From Pilatotrama ljubarskyi (lineage: Eukaryota > Basidiomycota > Agaricomycetes > Polyporales > Polyporaceae), in the NCBI GenBank assembly GCA_022385805.1, contig MU277699.1, positions 178,092 to 242,091 on the forward strand: a stretch of DNA of 64,000 nt. The letters are read 5' to 3'. Numbering within the stretch: position 1 is the stretch's first letter; every line of letters starts with the position of its first letter. Under the pieces are notes generated by a model. The model did not search any database, was not told where the DNA came from, and worked only from the letters and a program-made list of their open reading frames with translations. Positions 9,603-21,864 of the stretch are shown in pieces. Position numbers and translations under genes: made by a program.

Positions 9603-11184
9603 TCACTTCAGCAGCCCCATGCTCTTCAGCCTTTCGCAGCTTGCAATCGGCTCCTCCTCGATCTTCCGCACCTTCGTCCAATCCGTCCCGATCCCAAACA
9701 GCCCGATCTCCTGCTCTTTCCGCCGCTGCTTGTGGTCCAAGCCGCGTTGACACTGAGCGTAAAGGTCCTGCGTGAACGCACGCTCGACGTTGCTTTCAAA
9801 TTTGCGCAGTGCAGGCCCAGGCTTGTTCTCGTTCCGGGCGAGTTCTGCCGCAATGGGGTGACCCGAGAACTCCGCTGCGTTGACGTGGTACTTGACGTGC
9901 AGGTCGCCGGTGGTGCGCTCGACGTTGTAGCGTGTGGATGGTTGGAATGAGAAGCGCGGGTCTGGCGTCGGCGTTGAGGCGAAGAGGTTTGGAAGGGCGT
10001 TGAGGAGAGAGAATGCGAAGAGGAGGAACAGAGGTAGCAGTTGGACCCATACAGATCGCGGTTCGGCTGGTGGTTGTTCTTGCCGTACGTTGGTACGCAT
10101 GCGTGTTGTACGGAATCCACCGGGGCCAAAGGACGCTGTAAACACTGTATCAAGCTGTAAGCAAGGGCCATACAGAGTAAACATCTCGACACTCACTGGG
10201 ACCACCGAACGGCCCACCACCGAATGACCCGCCGTTCATAGGCATACCACCACCGAAGAACATGTTGAACAGCTCTTCTGGGGTCATCTCACCCTCGAAC
10301 CCGCCGCCACCGCCGAACGAACCTCGGGAGAACGCTGGTGATCCACGACCGGAAGACATGCCGCTGAAGCGCGAGTCCGGGTCCGAGCCATGCTGATCAT
10401 ATGCAGCGCGTTTGTCTGGGTCTGCGTACAATGCACATAGGCGACGGTCAGCGAAGTCCTGGTGAGGATTGCAGGAGCACGGTGAATTACTCACCTGACA
10501 GGACCTGGAACGCTTTCGACACCACTTCATGAAGTGCTTAGCGGTGACCACAGAAGAAAATGCAGATGTGCGACGTACTCTTGAACGCCTCGTCGGCGCC
10601 TGGTGCGCCGTTCTTGTCGGGGTGTAACGCCAGAGCGAGCTGACGTGCACATTGTTGTTAAGGACACGAAAACCTACAGCAATGAAAGACTATAGAGCGC
10701 ATACCTTGCGATAAGCCTTCTTGATGTCTCCCTCATCGCAACCTCGCTTGACCGCGAGGATCTCGTAATACTCTGTGGCCTTGCATTTGCGCACACGTTC
10801 CACGACCGCGACGTTCTCTGGGGTATAGTCCCGCTTCTTCTGCGCCCCACTAGGAGCAGCGTTTCCGTTCGCCTTCGCCTTTCCCTCCGCCTTCGACGAC
10901 TCCCCCGCATGCCTTTGTCGGGCGCCCGCAGCGGACGGATGCGTCTCGGCCGCAGACGTACGTCCCTCTGCGCTGGACGAGCCTGCCGCCTGCGACGACG
11001 ATGTCGATGCCTCGGACTCTTGGTATTCGACTTCGATAATCTCGAGGAGCTTCACAGCCTCGGAGGTAGAGAACAGCGTGAGCGACTTCTGGCAGAACCG
11101 CTTGGCAGAGGCGTAGTTGCCTGCGCTCCGGTGCTTCTGCGCGATTGCGAGGCACTTGAGGGCCTCGTCCTTGTTGCTCTCCAT
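9603..11184 (-). CDS. ER membrane J-domain protein (DNAJB12/14-like, DUF1977)
   Basis: Five exons: 11184-10705, 10639-10579, 10524-10495, 10421-10197 and 10144-9603, together 445 codons. The N-terminal part (MESNKDEALKCLAIAQKH, then GNYASAKRFCQKSL) is the helical repeat typical of DNAJB12/14-type proteins. After a Ser/Ala linker comes a J domain (about residues 125-190) starting TEYYEILAVKRG, with the HPD catalytic loop in LALHPDKNGA. A Gly/Phe-rich region (GGGGGFEGEMTPEELFNMFF) follows, then one transmembrane helix (LLPLFLLFAFSLLNALPNLF), and a C-terminal DUF1977-like domain. Such proteins are cochaperones anchored in the ER membrane that recruit cytosolic Hsp70 for membrane-protein quality control. 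The gene is convergent with COX9 and divergent from the F-box gene. Confidence 0.93.
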
Positions 11185-11549
11185 GCTCGCCTAACCGGGA
11201 AGCAGAGCTTGGTGAGGAGCAGCCGGGTGGAAAACGGAAGAGGGTGAGGGCCGAGGTGGGAGGAGCTATTGGTCGTGGGTAGAGTCGTGACGAGCTAAAT
11301 GATGCAGACGCCTCGACTTACTCGGTAAGTAAAGGGCGGCTTACTGTTTAGTAGCGCAGAGCTATACCACTACAATGTACTTGATAATGTTCGTAATAGC
11401 TCGCTGTACACGAAGCTCAGAGGTTGATAGGCACAGGTTATCAAGCAATTATAGCACAGGCTAAATGGCGTAATGAGGAGTAAGCAATCTATGGGCGCTT
11501 TGATCGCCCACCTCTTGAACGCGCTCACTCATCTTGCTCGCTCTTGGCC
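11185..11549. promoter_or_regulatory. shared promoter interval, DnaJ gene (-) and FBXO9-like gene (+)
   Basis: 365 bp between divergent start codons. No recognisable individual sites. Confidence 0.4.
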
Positions 11550-13213
11550 ATGCCTGTATCCGCGGAAACTGTGACTGAGGAGCCCGAAGAGCTCGTACGC
11601 TTCAGGCAGCAGTGGCTGGAGGAGCTGCGCAGCAAGAAGAAACCTGCACCGAGTCAGGACGCTAGCACATCCTCGCCTGCTGCTCCGTCCACAACTTCCC
11701 CAGAAGCCTCAGCTCCTCCTCATTCGCCCCCAGCACATCACCATGCTCAGCGCCGTCCCTCTCATGGACACCCGTCGTCTCCGTCGTCTACGAGAAGACC
11801 CTCTGCTATCGCTCCGGCGCCATTCGGTCCCACCCTGCAGCGAGCCGTCGAAGTCTACCGCAAAGCCGTGTATCACGAGCAGCGGAGCGAGCTCGACGAG
11901 GCTCTACGGCTCTATCGAATGGCTTTCAGGTTGGACAACAACGTAGACCGCGCTTACCACATGATGGAGGAAGAGATGCTCAGGAAAGCGGCGGCTCTGT
12001 CGGGTCCCGCAGCTCCCAAGGCACACCACCGCAAGAGCTCTTCTGGTGCAGGGGATGTGGACGCGCTCGCGCAGGGGATGCAGAACATAGATATAAGCTC
12101 TGGTCGTGCTCCGGTGGCGCTTGCCCGAGGGGAGGGCGTGGTCACAGGGACCCTCGCCAACCTGGTCTCGTCTTGGCCTGCGAACCTATCGTTCGAGGCG
12201 GACGACGAGCAGCAAGGCGTACCCATCCGAAACCTACCTGATGAGTTACTCATGATAGTGCTTCGTATGCTCGACCATACAGCTCTCGAGCGATTTGCGC
12301 GAGTGAGCCGCAAGGCCCGTGTCATAACCCTAGATGCGTCCATATGGAGGTGTGTTGTGCACAGAACCGAGGTACACGCGTCTACTCACCTATGTGGTCA
12401 TGTCCTAGACCAATGGTACACCGAGTGCTGAAGCCACCACAAATACCGGACGAGGAGGAGCTCGAGGCGGTGGTGCTGAAGTATATGACGGATTACCGTC
12501 GGATCTACATCGAGCACCCTCGCGTGCGCTTCGATGGGGTTTACATCGCTGTTTGTCACTACATGTACGTACCTCGATCATCAATGTTACCAGCTTGCCC
12601 ATTGAGACGGTGTGCCTATCCGCCAACTCCAGTCGTAACGGCATCGGCGAAACAGCATGGGTTAATGTACGTATACAAACACCAAGGAGTTCCTCGAGGT
12701 CGTACTGATAGGTTGTTTTCGTAGTCCACCCACCTCATCACGTACTATCGCTACCTGTGAGTCATCCCCGTTGCATCCCCACCGCTACCAACTCATCACC
12801 TTTCAGTCGATTCCTTCCGGATGGTCAAGTCTTGTCGCTCCTCGCGAACGAAGAACTCACACCTCAGCAAGTAATCCCCCTTCTCAAGCCCACCTTACGC
12901 ACAAAGGTAGTATTCTACGATAGCAGTACGGTCCTTACCAGCTCAAATTGCCTCCATTCAGGGCTTCTTCGTCGGAACCTGGTACCTGGACGGAACAGAA
13001 GTCCATATCGAGGACCTCCTGGAGCCTGGCGGTAGCGACACGCGGTACTCCTTTCAGATGATCCTGGAACTCCGCTCCCGTCCTCTCGGTCGGTGGAACC
13101 GGCTCGATTTTCGTGAATATGACTCGGTACACATCGGTAGCGGAGAGGCTACCCCGCTCGCGCTCAAGAATGAGCGACCGTTCTGGTTCTCGAGGGTCCG
13201 CTCTTACGCATGA
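11550..13213 (+). CDS. F-box protein, FBXO9/Hrt3-like
   Basis: Six exons: 11550-12349, 12409-12564, 12633-12666, 12725-12756, 12807-12906 and 12962-13213, giving 457 codons. After a low-complexity N-terminus there is a TPR-like helical pair (LQRAVEVYRKAVYHEQRSEL, then ALRLYRMAFRLD), a F-box (IRNLPDELLMIVLRMLD, about residues 225-265), and the long conserved FBXO9 C-terminal domain (HPRVRFDGVYIAVCHY, GIGETAWVN, STHLITYYRYLRFLPDGQV, GFFVGTWYLDGTEVHIEDLL). FBXO9 is the substrate receptor of an SCF ubiquitin ligase. Exons 3 and 4 are only 34 and 32 nt, but the frame and family motifs run cleanly across them. The start is the ATG at 11550. Confidence 0.92.
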
Positions 13214-14705
13214 GCGCGGGTGGTCCCTTGTAGGGATGGAACGGGCCAGGACTTGTACATGGTATTGTCTGGATGCTAAATATCATGCGTGGAGCTGAAC
13301 TGACGCGAGACATAGGAGAGCGTACGATGCATTGACTGTAAATTACCATGGAACGGAACACCATACGTAGAAGAGCGAACGCTTTTGTATTCCTACGCCG
13401 CTAGAGGGGTATGATCGCAAGCATGCGCAACTGTCGGACTGCGATCATCGAACTCCCACAAGATCGTACATGGAGGGTTCGTGGAGCAGATTTGAAAGCG
13501 ACTCACGTAGCTTCCCAAGGTCCACACAAGGTTTCGACCTCCTCGTGCGCCTCTAAAATGCTACTGACCCCTGAAAGAGAATCTCCTACAGGACGGTAAT
13601 TGGCACTGAGAACTGCTTCAGCTACCAGCGCCGAGTTTTCTTCTTCCGCCGCACGCTATTGAGATGTCCGTGATGCAGAGATTCGCGTGGCGATAGATTA
13701 CTCGTTGCAAAGCTGAGGAGGTGCACCTCTTGGGGAGGGGGAGAAGCTGACAGTGAAGTGTACGCCATCCTCCTCGTCCAATCGTAGCCATGACGCCCAA
13801 CTCCGCAGGTGGGTCTTGCATTATTGTGCACGTGTACCTGAATGTTTTATCACACACTTTGTCAAATTGGAGCTCTGACCTTCGCCGACCTTCAAGGCTT
13901 CATCTCCGCGGAGAGCAGATGTCCAAAGCAGGGCCTCTTTCGCGGGAACAGCACCGCTGCCGTGCAGCATCCCAATAATACAAGACTCGGCGTGGTCGGC
14001 ACAGCGGGTGCTCTTCTGGACGGCGTCGTTTCCAAGCCCCCACAGAAGAGGCGAACCCGTGCAAGTACGCCATCAGCCCAGCGTGCTCCCGCGAGGCTGA
14101 ACAAGCGCTTGCGGATGGTGCGTGGCGCCCCGTGGCCTCGGGGCGATGGATCAGATTCCTCCTTGATGGACATAGCCCACGGCCAAGACATGTGGAAGTC
14201 TGGGGTCAGCAACGGTGTCTCAGAGACTCCAGACTTTGCATAGATCCGCCGATGGAGAACAAAATGCAGGGGCACTTCGGATACATAGGCGAGGTGCGTT
14301 GATTCTCCGCTCCGCGTGCGGTCGAACGCTTAGCGAGATGCATGCGTTGTTTGGATCTGTGGGCGTGCCGTCAAGCGCCCGCGCTCAACTTCCGCGATTC
14401 CAGGACTCACGGGGCCCGGAGTTCGCTGCGCCGGCTTCCTTTCCAGCAAGATGTCCTCTGATTCTGTTCTGATGAGAAAGCTCCTTGCTCGTCGAGCCTG
14501 CACGCGTTCATGCAGCGGATTGCGAGCTAGTGTTCAGCTGTTTCGCTGAATGCCGGAGCTCACTTCAGAAATTCACATCGCGTCCGGGCTATCTGTCAAG
14601 TTCTCCAGGCGGGCAGCGAGCCCATGCCTATGCGGAAGTCATGCAGTGGATTGGAAATGCAGAATATCCGAGAAGTGGATGTCTTCCTTCCAGCTCATCA
14701 GCGCC
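13214..14705. other. intergenic, possible decayed coding sequence
   Basis: No gene supported. A 133-codon plus-strand frame (13842-14243) has a basic stretch (KPPQKRRTRASTP) but no family resemblance and a competing minus-strand frame. Confidence 0.4.
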
Positions 14706-15376
14706 CGGATACTGTACCATTTCGACCACATGTTCACCGGGTGTGACCTGTGACATGGGTGAACTACGGACGCAGATGTTCAGACCCTCCTGTGACTTGT
14801 GACCAGGCCTGAACATCTGTTCACGGGTGGGTGTGACCGCATGGATGTTCAGTGGGACACCTAAGCGCGCCGTAGGCGCGCAGCTCCCGCCGCGGCGCCA
14901 GCCCCAAGTGTGTGTGACCTACCGGATTGACCGTGAAGTTCACGGACATGCGTCGGTTTCGTAACCCTAACGTAGGGTCAGGACTCTCCCACGCTCCGGC
15001 TGAGATCTGTCTTCAAAGGCATGTCGAAGTTCTCTAACCGCCTACTAAGGGCTGGTATCAAGCCAAATGCTCTGAGAGAATGCTACGAACATGTTTGGGG
15101 CAACAAAGACCCGCCTGGCACGGCGGTCTTTGGCGAAGACAGGGCGTCTAACCTATCCGCTAGATGTGATCCACCATAGCGCCATTTCTTCATGAAATTT
15201 TGTTCTGAGTGCATGGAATGATGGAGATTGGTCCTTGGAGCGCAAATATCGCATTTTCAGAGCCGGAAACGCCCTGGAAAGAGCGGAAACCCGATTTGTG
15301 ACATCTCGGGACGCGAAAGTTCAGATGCTCTTGTGACCTGTGACCTGAACATGGGGTCGAAATGGTACAGTATCCG
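14706..15376. repeat. long inverted repeat, 31-bp arms about 610 bp apart
   Basis: The 31 bases at 14706-14736 (CGGATACTGTACCATTTCGA...) recur as reverse complement at 15346-15376 with one mismatch. Next to both arms, and again inside, are copies of a TGTGACCTGTGAC-like box (14742-14754, 14790-14802, 15332-15344) beside TGAACAT or ATGTTCA. A separate hairpin (GCGCGCC, 3-nt loop, GGCGCGC) lies at 14865-14881. The layout suggests a MITE or the end of a larger transposon. I could not identify a target-site duplication or a protein. Confidence 0.65.
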
Positions 15377-15648
15377 CATCTGAAGCTTCCTCTCAGAAGC
15401 CGCGAACCATGCCCTTCGATGAGGACCCCGCTCGGTCTTCCAGGCTCTAGGCTTGGGTTTGATGGACGCTCATGTCCTCATTCAGCGATTGCATTTGCGT
15501 GCCCCCCTCCCGGTGCCTGATGGGAGTGCATTACCGCATTCTGCATGGCTGAGAACGCGCGAACTATGCCGTCCTCTATTCCTGTAGAGTGGCTCAAAAG
15601 CCAACGGGCATCCTGTCCGTGCCAAAGAAGCCGCCCTCCACGTCCGTC

Positions 15649-17169
15649 ATGCTTTCTCCCACTGACTTGCTCCTCGTCGCCCTCGTCCTCCTCTGCATAG
15701 GAATCTACCGCCTCCTTCAGGTCCCGCCGCAACTTCGGCATATCCCCAAAGTCCCTCTATGGCCGCTCATCTGTAGCTATCTCTCTGGAGAGGTGGAGGA
15801 GCAGAGGGTCAGACGTCTTGTCCTCCCTTTCGCGAAGCGGATGAACACGGATGTCGTCGTGGTGTTCTGCCTTGGCGACTGGATGGTTCAAGTCCTCGAG
15901 CCAAAGGTGAGCTTTACGGCCCTCGAAGCTGCATTCCATATCGCTCATAATCGCGATTAGCTCGGGAGGCAACTCTTGGAAAACCCCGTTGTCCGAAAGC
16001 AGCCTCAGCCTGACGGCATGCTGCTGTGGCGCTTGATTGGACGTAACAACGTGTTCATGTCCGACGGCGAGATGTGGAAACGGCAGTCCCGCATCATGCA
16101 CGACGCCCTTCGCCAGACTACCCCCATCGAGAAGTTCACCTCCCTTGCTCGCACGACGTTCTCTCTCATCGGAGATGGCGGCCGAGTCCGCTGGAGTGAC
16201 TACACTCACCGATACACCCTCGACGCGGTCGGTACTACGGTCATCGGATACGACTTCGAGGCGCTCGCGAAGCCTCACGGCTCCTTCGTACGGCGCTACC
16301 ACGACGTGATGGACGCCATCGCCAACCCACCCTACGTCGTCTTCCCCTCCCTTGAGCGCTGGCTTCCTCGTCACTCCGTGCGGGCGATGGTCGACAGCTT
16401 CGTCGAGGACTTCTGCAAGATCCTCGAGGAGAAGCGGAAGAATCCCGGTAACGATGTTATCACGTACATGTTCCAAGAACCCGAGATGACTCAGGTCGAA
16501 TACCGGGATAACTCGATCGTAACCTTCATTGGTGGCCATGTACGTTTGCTATCCCGCTCCTTCCGCTCAATTCGCTGACTAGTTGCCTTGTAGGACACCA
16601 CTGCAGGCGCACTGTCGACTACCATCTACTTCCTCGCCAGATACCCCGACGTGCAAGAACGGCTCCGGAAGGAAGTCGTCAGCGTTTTGGGCAACGATGA
16701 CCCTCGTATCGAGCACTTCTCGAAGACGCCTTACCTGAACGCCGTCATTCGCGAGTCGTTGCGGTACAACACCCCCACCAACATCACCGTCCCTCGTATC
16801 TCTGACGAACCTGTACGTATCGGCGGCTATGTCATCCCACCGGGGACGGCGATCGCCCTGCATATGGGCGCGGCTCACCACAACGAAAGCGCTTGGGAGA
16901 ATCCTGATCGCTGGAACCCGGATCGGTGGCTGGACGAGAAGAACGTAGACCAGACGAACTGGGTGTCGTTCGGCCACGGACCGCGCCGGTGCCCTGCTCG
17001 CAACTTCTCCCTTTACGAGCAGCGCGTGCTCATCAGCATGTTGTTGCGGGAATACAGGCTCTCCCTCCCCGAGGACTCCATTCACCGAGACACCCTCAAA
17101 AATGCGTTCACCGCCTTTGCGCTCAGTCTGCCGAAGGACCTAGACGTCGACTTCGTGAAGATTGCGTAA
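15649..17169 (+). CDS. cytochrome P450 monooxygenase
   Basis: Three exons, 15649-15906, 15961-16539 and 16594-17169, give 470 codons. An N-terminal membrane anchor (LLLVALVLLCIGIYRLL) is followed by a Pro-rich hinge. P450 hallmarks are in order: the I-helix oxygen-binding motif GGHDTTAG spanning the second intron, the K-helix ExxR as ESLR, a PERF-like PDRW, and the haem-binding loop FGHGPRRCPARNF with its Cys ligand. The enzyme should be an ER-anchored monooxygenase using NADPH-P450 reductase; the substrate cannot be read from the sequence. It is somewhat shorter than the usual 500-530 residues, mainly at the N-terminus, but every essential motif is intact. No other secondary-metabolism gene lies beside it. 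Confidence 0.95.
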
Positions 17170-18872
17170 TGTAGAAAGCCTGTATAATGTCTGGATATGA
17201 GCCTCTCCTTCAATACAGTATACCCAATTCGATCCGTCTGGCTCGTGAGGTGAAAACGCTTGAGTTCGGAAAACTTCAACACGGACTCGTTTCTTCGTCT
17301 GGCGACTCTCCACTCCTGCTTTTCAGGGCCTCCACTAAAGACAGGTGCTCTGCGTTCTTTTCCTTCGGGTACTGGAGCCATGAAGCCTGATGATGCCTTT
17401 TCATCGCGATTGGCACAGTGAAATTCAAGCAGCGCCGTACGCTCACGTCAGAAGCTTCTGGCAATGTCTAAGCCTGGGAGAATCCTCTCTGACAACGGCT
17501 GATTCGGGATCCTCATGGGAGCGCAGTCGTGCATCTTTGCGAGAACTTGGAATGTCTCAGATAGCGAGCAGGGGACAAGACCGAATTGGTCCCGCGCGCC
17601 GCTCGCGAACTTGATGTTCTGGGCCGGGCGCGCGCCCACAAAGTAAGCGCCCGGGATGCCGTACAACGTACCCTTGGAGGCACCTGAAGCGCCCGGGAGA
17701 TACATTGACCTCTCTCTTCTTCTTACCTCCGTACTCAGCGCATTCCTCCCAGGACGACCGTCTGATTTCCTCAAAGGTCCTTTTGCAACTGATCCACCGT
17801 GCTTTTCACGATATCACCGGTCTCTCCGCTTCTCAGATGCTCCGCTTTTCAGTTCAAAATTGTGCATGTGGCAAGTCGTCCTTCGGACCCGGGTGGCATC
17901 ACAGTATCTGAAGCCGCCCAGACTTGCAGGGTTGACAAGCATCACAGGGCTACTTGTCTATTATTCTCATGGATTTAGAGCGCGTCTGTGCGCCCAGGGC
18001 GCAAAGAGAGCCTGATGGGACATCAATACCTGCATACGAGAGCTCTCGACACTTTGCTTGGCTACGGTGCGTTGGAACCGGATCCAGGGCCGATAGCAGC
18101 CTTCTGATAGAGTGACGCAGGGCTTTTCAAGGGAGACCACTGTTTGGCTCCGCGGCGGTCCGCGCAATTGCATCTAAGAGCGGGTGACAAGACAGGGTCG
18201 CCTGACAAAGTGCTAAAGGAGCGCCGCGCGCCCGCTCAGCGGCCTCAGCGGCCTCGGGGCCTCGATGGCTACCGCCTCCACTCTCAGTCTTGTGCACCAA
18301 TCGGAGTGGGACCTGCTTCCAATCAACGCTCGAGCCTTCCAACCTGTGGCACAATGCGGCTCCGTGCGCGGGATACCCATCAACGTGACGGAGCGGCAGC
18401 ATACCTCCATCGAGACAAGTTGTACGCGAGTTGGAATCTATAAGTGAAAATCGGCGATTCGGGGTCACAGACGAATTCGCTGCGAGCCATACGGACGTCC
18501 TGGGAAGACCTACGTCAAGTTCGCCGTGGACTTTGCAGGTCCGCCGACCATCAGGCGCATCTCCACCGCTTCCTCACCATTGACTTGAGCGTTCGCTACC
18601 ATCTCCTGATTTTACCGCACCAGCGCTCGGGGAATTGACGCTTCGGATTCACTGCCAGGTCTTGTGCGCCGCACGCGCGTATGGGCTGAGAACGCGCAGG
18701 AAGCAGAGGCAGGGGCCCCAGCTTCCAGAGCGGTAGATATACGGCGTCGTCCCTCCCATCCCCACACGCGCCCACACTTCCTGTCGGCCCACCGCCACCT
18801 TCCTTCCTTTCTCTCCGCGAAGGAGATCCTGTCTGGCTGTTCGGGCCATCCTGACCAGACCCTGCACCCGCC
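17170..18872. other. intergenic, possible gene fragment
   Basis: No gene supported. A minus-strand frame at 17448-17774 contains a coding-like stretch (YGIPGAYFVGARPAQNIKF) that I do not recognise; it could be a relic or a missed exon. Pyrimidine-rich sequence at 18750-18870 is probably the 5' region of the next gene. Confidence 0.4.
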
Positions 18873-20415
18873 ATGGCTCCCATGATATCGATACTGGCTA
18901 CGAACCTGGCGACGGTGTGCGTCGAGAGCGCGTTCTGGGGGATCTTCTTCGTGCTCGCTATGACGTCCATTATCCTCTTCGTCCAGCGGTCCAGGAATAG
19001 AGAAGGGCCTTCCTACTCGTCAACCAAGCTGTGGCGATCGCCGCTCTTTATTGCGTCCTGCCTTCTCCTGGGAACGGTGACTGCAGTGAGTGGACGAACG
19101 ATGACTTCGCGTGGCTATGCAACTTCTCTGACTTGTTTGCGTTTTCGCACGAAGCATTGGATTGTGCTCGTCCGCCGGCTCTTCATAGCCTTCATCGACT
19201 TCGAGGGAGGCACGCAGCCCATCGTATTCTTCGCAAGCCTGCGAGAACCGACGGAGGTCGTCTTGACTGCGCTCAATGTCGTATCCGTAGTGATTTGCGA
19301 CTTGATGATGGTTAGTCGATCTCGCAAACTCACATTGTACACTCCACCAACGTGACCACTGTCCGCTTCACTCACAGATTGCTCGCACATGGGTCATCTG
19401 GAACAAGTCGATCCGGGTGGTCATATTTCCTATTCTGACTACCATCGGCCTTACGGGTGAGCCACAAGACCCGGTCAATACGATGTATACATGGCCTCGC
19501 TCATCTTGCCCTTCCTAGTCTGCAGCATCACCATCACATATCTCTTCTCCCAGTACGACTCCGGGGAGGATCTGTACCAGAGCACGCTCGGACATTGGGT
19601 CACGGCCGGATATGTGCTGACCATCAGGTGAGTTTCCCCGCCCGCAACGTTCCGTCAGGAAATTCACGGACGGTACCTCGGCCACAGCACGAATGTCTAC
19701 GGGACTGGTATTTGGCTTCCCCTTCGCTGTTGGGGTTGCAAATTGACTGACGACTTCCCTCGCGGCAGGGATGATTTCCTATCGGATCTTGAGCACCAGC
19801 AAGGCGCTCAAGCACGGAATCCGTGCATCTGGCGGCAGAAGCATCATGGTAAGCTCCCCAGAGTCTCTGAGCTCCTTACATCCGCAACGCTCCTCACCAC
19901 AATTCTAACGCCAGGAAGCGCTCTCCATCTTCATCGAAAGCGCCGCGCTCTACGCGTACGTACCCGTTACTTCCCCCGAATAGTCCCTTCCCTCAGCCGG
20001 TGACGTCTCGCCGTTTCCCCAACGCAGTGTCTGGGGCCTGTTCTTCTTCGTGACCTACCAAGCGAAACTGAGCATCAACGTGCTCGCGAACGACTGCCTC
20101 CCCGCCGTCTCCGGCATCTCGCTCATGCTCATCACCCTGCGCATCAGCCTCGGCTGGGCGCACCGTGCGCCCTCGTCCGCCAACGCCTCTGGCGCTGTGC
20201 CCTCGATCGGTGGCGGGAGCCCAGGAGTCGTCCTCTCGCGCGGCGGCAGGCCGAGCGACGGATACCCGCTGCGGACGATCGCGCTGAACGTGACTCGGAC
20301 GGTCGAGCAGCAGGCGGATTATGCGATAGGCTCGCCGCATGACAAGGGAAAAGACTCGGATGGGTTGAGTATGGTCGAGGACGGGAGTCTAAATTCGCGG
20401 GCATGGTCAGTCTAG
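18873..20415 (+). CDS. multi-pass membrane protein of an agaricomycete orphan family
   Basis: Eight exons (18873-19085, 19155-19310, 19378-19456, 19519-19627, 19688-19707, 19769-19848, 19915-19955, 20028-20415) join to 361 codons with no stop. About seven hydrophobic segments can be picked out, for example FWGIFFVLAMTSIILFV, FIASCLLLGTVTA, VVLTALNVVSVVICDLMM, VVIFPILTTIGLT and LSIFIESAALYAVWGLFF. A hydrophilic Ser/Gly-rich C-terminal tail follows. This resembles the large expanded families of uncharacterised 7-TM proteins in mushrooms. The short exon 5 (20 nt) makes the middle of the model the weakest part. Neither ligand nor function can be deduced; a receptor-like role is only a guess. Confidence 0.75.
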
Positions 20416-21052
20416 CTATGCCCTCAGATGCCATCGGAAGCGCTGTGTACTAACGCATGCCTGGTATACATTGCAGAACCCGACCACGAGAGTCGTTCCT
20501 TCATCAACCCCCAAAATCACGCGCCCCTTTGACCTTCGTTCGATTGCCCACACCGATGTGCCACTCTGGTATTCGTTGGCCATTTGGCACTGGTGATAGG
20601 TACTGTTCTTGGCCAGGAATGGCGTCCGCTGTACTATAGACGGTTGAGAGGGGTATCACTCGCGCATACCCTGAGTAACACGCTCCCTTACAATGTAGAT
20701 AGTACTGTTATCGCAGTACTCAGGAGAGCACGTATGAGCAATCCTCAGCTCGGTGGCAGATGCCGATAGGCAATGACAGCTATATTGATGGTACACGATT
20801 CGGAGACACAGCCGGGAGGGGGAATACACGGGATCCAGGAGGTGGAGGTGCGAGAAGAAGGAAAACAAACAGGACAACAACAAGGATTGTATATGAGCCG
20901 GCGCAGCGCGCCGCTATGTGCGAGAGAGAGCACATGAGAACAGGTAAAGCAAAACACGAGAAGGAGCGGGAAGAGTCCGGGCGGTAAGTGAGCCGAGATA
21001 AGGTAGCCGCAAGGAGTTAAAGGGAAGAAGACGGCCGGGTGGCGGTCTGCGA
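20416..21052. other. intergenic, nothing recognised
   Basis: About 640 bp between the membrane-protein gene and the convergent small gene. Only short overlapping frames on both strands. Confidence 0.5.
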
Positions 21053-21651
21053 TCATAGGCGGGTGACAGCCTTTGCGTCGAGAGGCATACCTGTGGATCA
21101 GAATGAAACGGCGTCAGAAGCAGGACAGGCCCGATATGAGTGAGGGTGACTGACCTGACGGGTCGATGCCGTGCGCAGCAAGAATGCGGTTCTGGCGTAT
21201 CAGCCTTGCCTGGTCGAAGCTAGGAACGCAAGAGTACCGTCAGACCCATAGACACCCCTCCCCTTTCGCCCCAGCGCCAGCCTCCGACCAGTTCCTAGCG
21301 AGAAAGATGGAGACTCACTTTACACGCTCCCGCCGCATGATGTCCAGCACCTCCTGAGTGCCACGCTCGTCGAGACCAGCCCGAGAGTCGCCGTCGCGGA
21401 TGTTGGCCTCGATATCGAACGTCGAGGACGTGAGGCCCGCGTCGGCCTGCTCCGCGAACGTGGCCACGGGCTGGTAGTGGGCGACACGGGGCCCAAAGAG
21501 GGACCGCATGGGGTTGATGAGCGCAGCTCGGTACCGGAACGTCACTGCACGTCGTGAGCGGATGCGTAGACGATGATGGGGACGGCGAGGGTCGAGACGT
21601 ACACATTACCAGTAATGTCGAGAGGGCGAACACGGACAACCAGAAGAACAT
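21053..21651 (-). CDS. small conserved fungal protein with one N-terminal membrane helix
   Basis: Four exons: 21651-21603, 21544-21319, 21219-21155 and 21090-21053, giving 125 codons. The protein starts MFFWLSVFALSTLLVM, a likely signal anchor, followed by FRYRAALINPMRSLFGP, ANIRDGDSRAGLDERGTQEV and a basic helix FDQARLIRQNRILAAHGIDP. The regular pattern of conserved-looking charged residues and intact splice sites supports a real gene. I do not recognise a named family; it resembles short membrane proteins of unknown function found across fungi. It is transcribed away from EMC5, only 213 bp from its start codon. Confidence 0.75.
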
Positions 21652-21864
21652 TGTGTGCGGATTTGGCGGGATTTAAGCCAATCGGTTGCGGGGGGCGCGC
21701 GTATGGAGACGGCGGCCCCCATTGGCCCAGCCCAGATCATATATCCCCTCGCCACGTGCGCGTCGTGCTGCGTCCGCGAGCACACAGCCCGAGCCTCTGA
21801 ATCTCCTTCCGCCACCGCATCTGCCTCCGCCTTGCGTCCGCGTACTGTGCGCTCCCGACGCATC
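21652..21864. promoter_or_regulatory. 213-bp bidirectional promoter, small membrane protein (-) / EMC5 (+)
   Basis: The interval between two divergent ATGs contains CATATATCC at about 21737-21745, usable as an AT-rich core promoter element in either direction, and little else. Confidence 0.5.

Noticed and set aside
11743..12343. Frames on both strands inside the FBXO9-like gene
   Set aside because: Shadows; the F-box reading frame and its introns explain the region fully.
13842..14243. 133-codon plus-strand open frame with a basic C-terminal half
   Set aside because: No recognisable domain, and a 127-codon frame on the opposite strand covers the same bases. Could be a relic but not supported as a gene.
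15757..16539. 260-codon minus-strand frame across the P450 gene
   Set aside because: Antisense shadow; the plus strand encodes all P450 motifs.
21545..21600. Continuous reading of the small membrane-protein gene through its first intron
   Set aside because: The read-through adds a Ser/Pro-rich stretch and goes out of frame with the conserved FRYRAALINP segment; splicing GTACGT..GCAG restores it.
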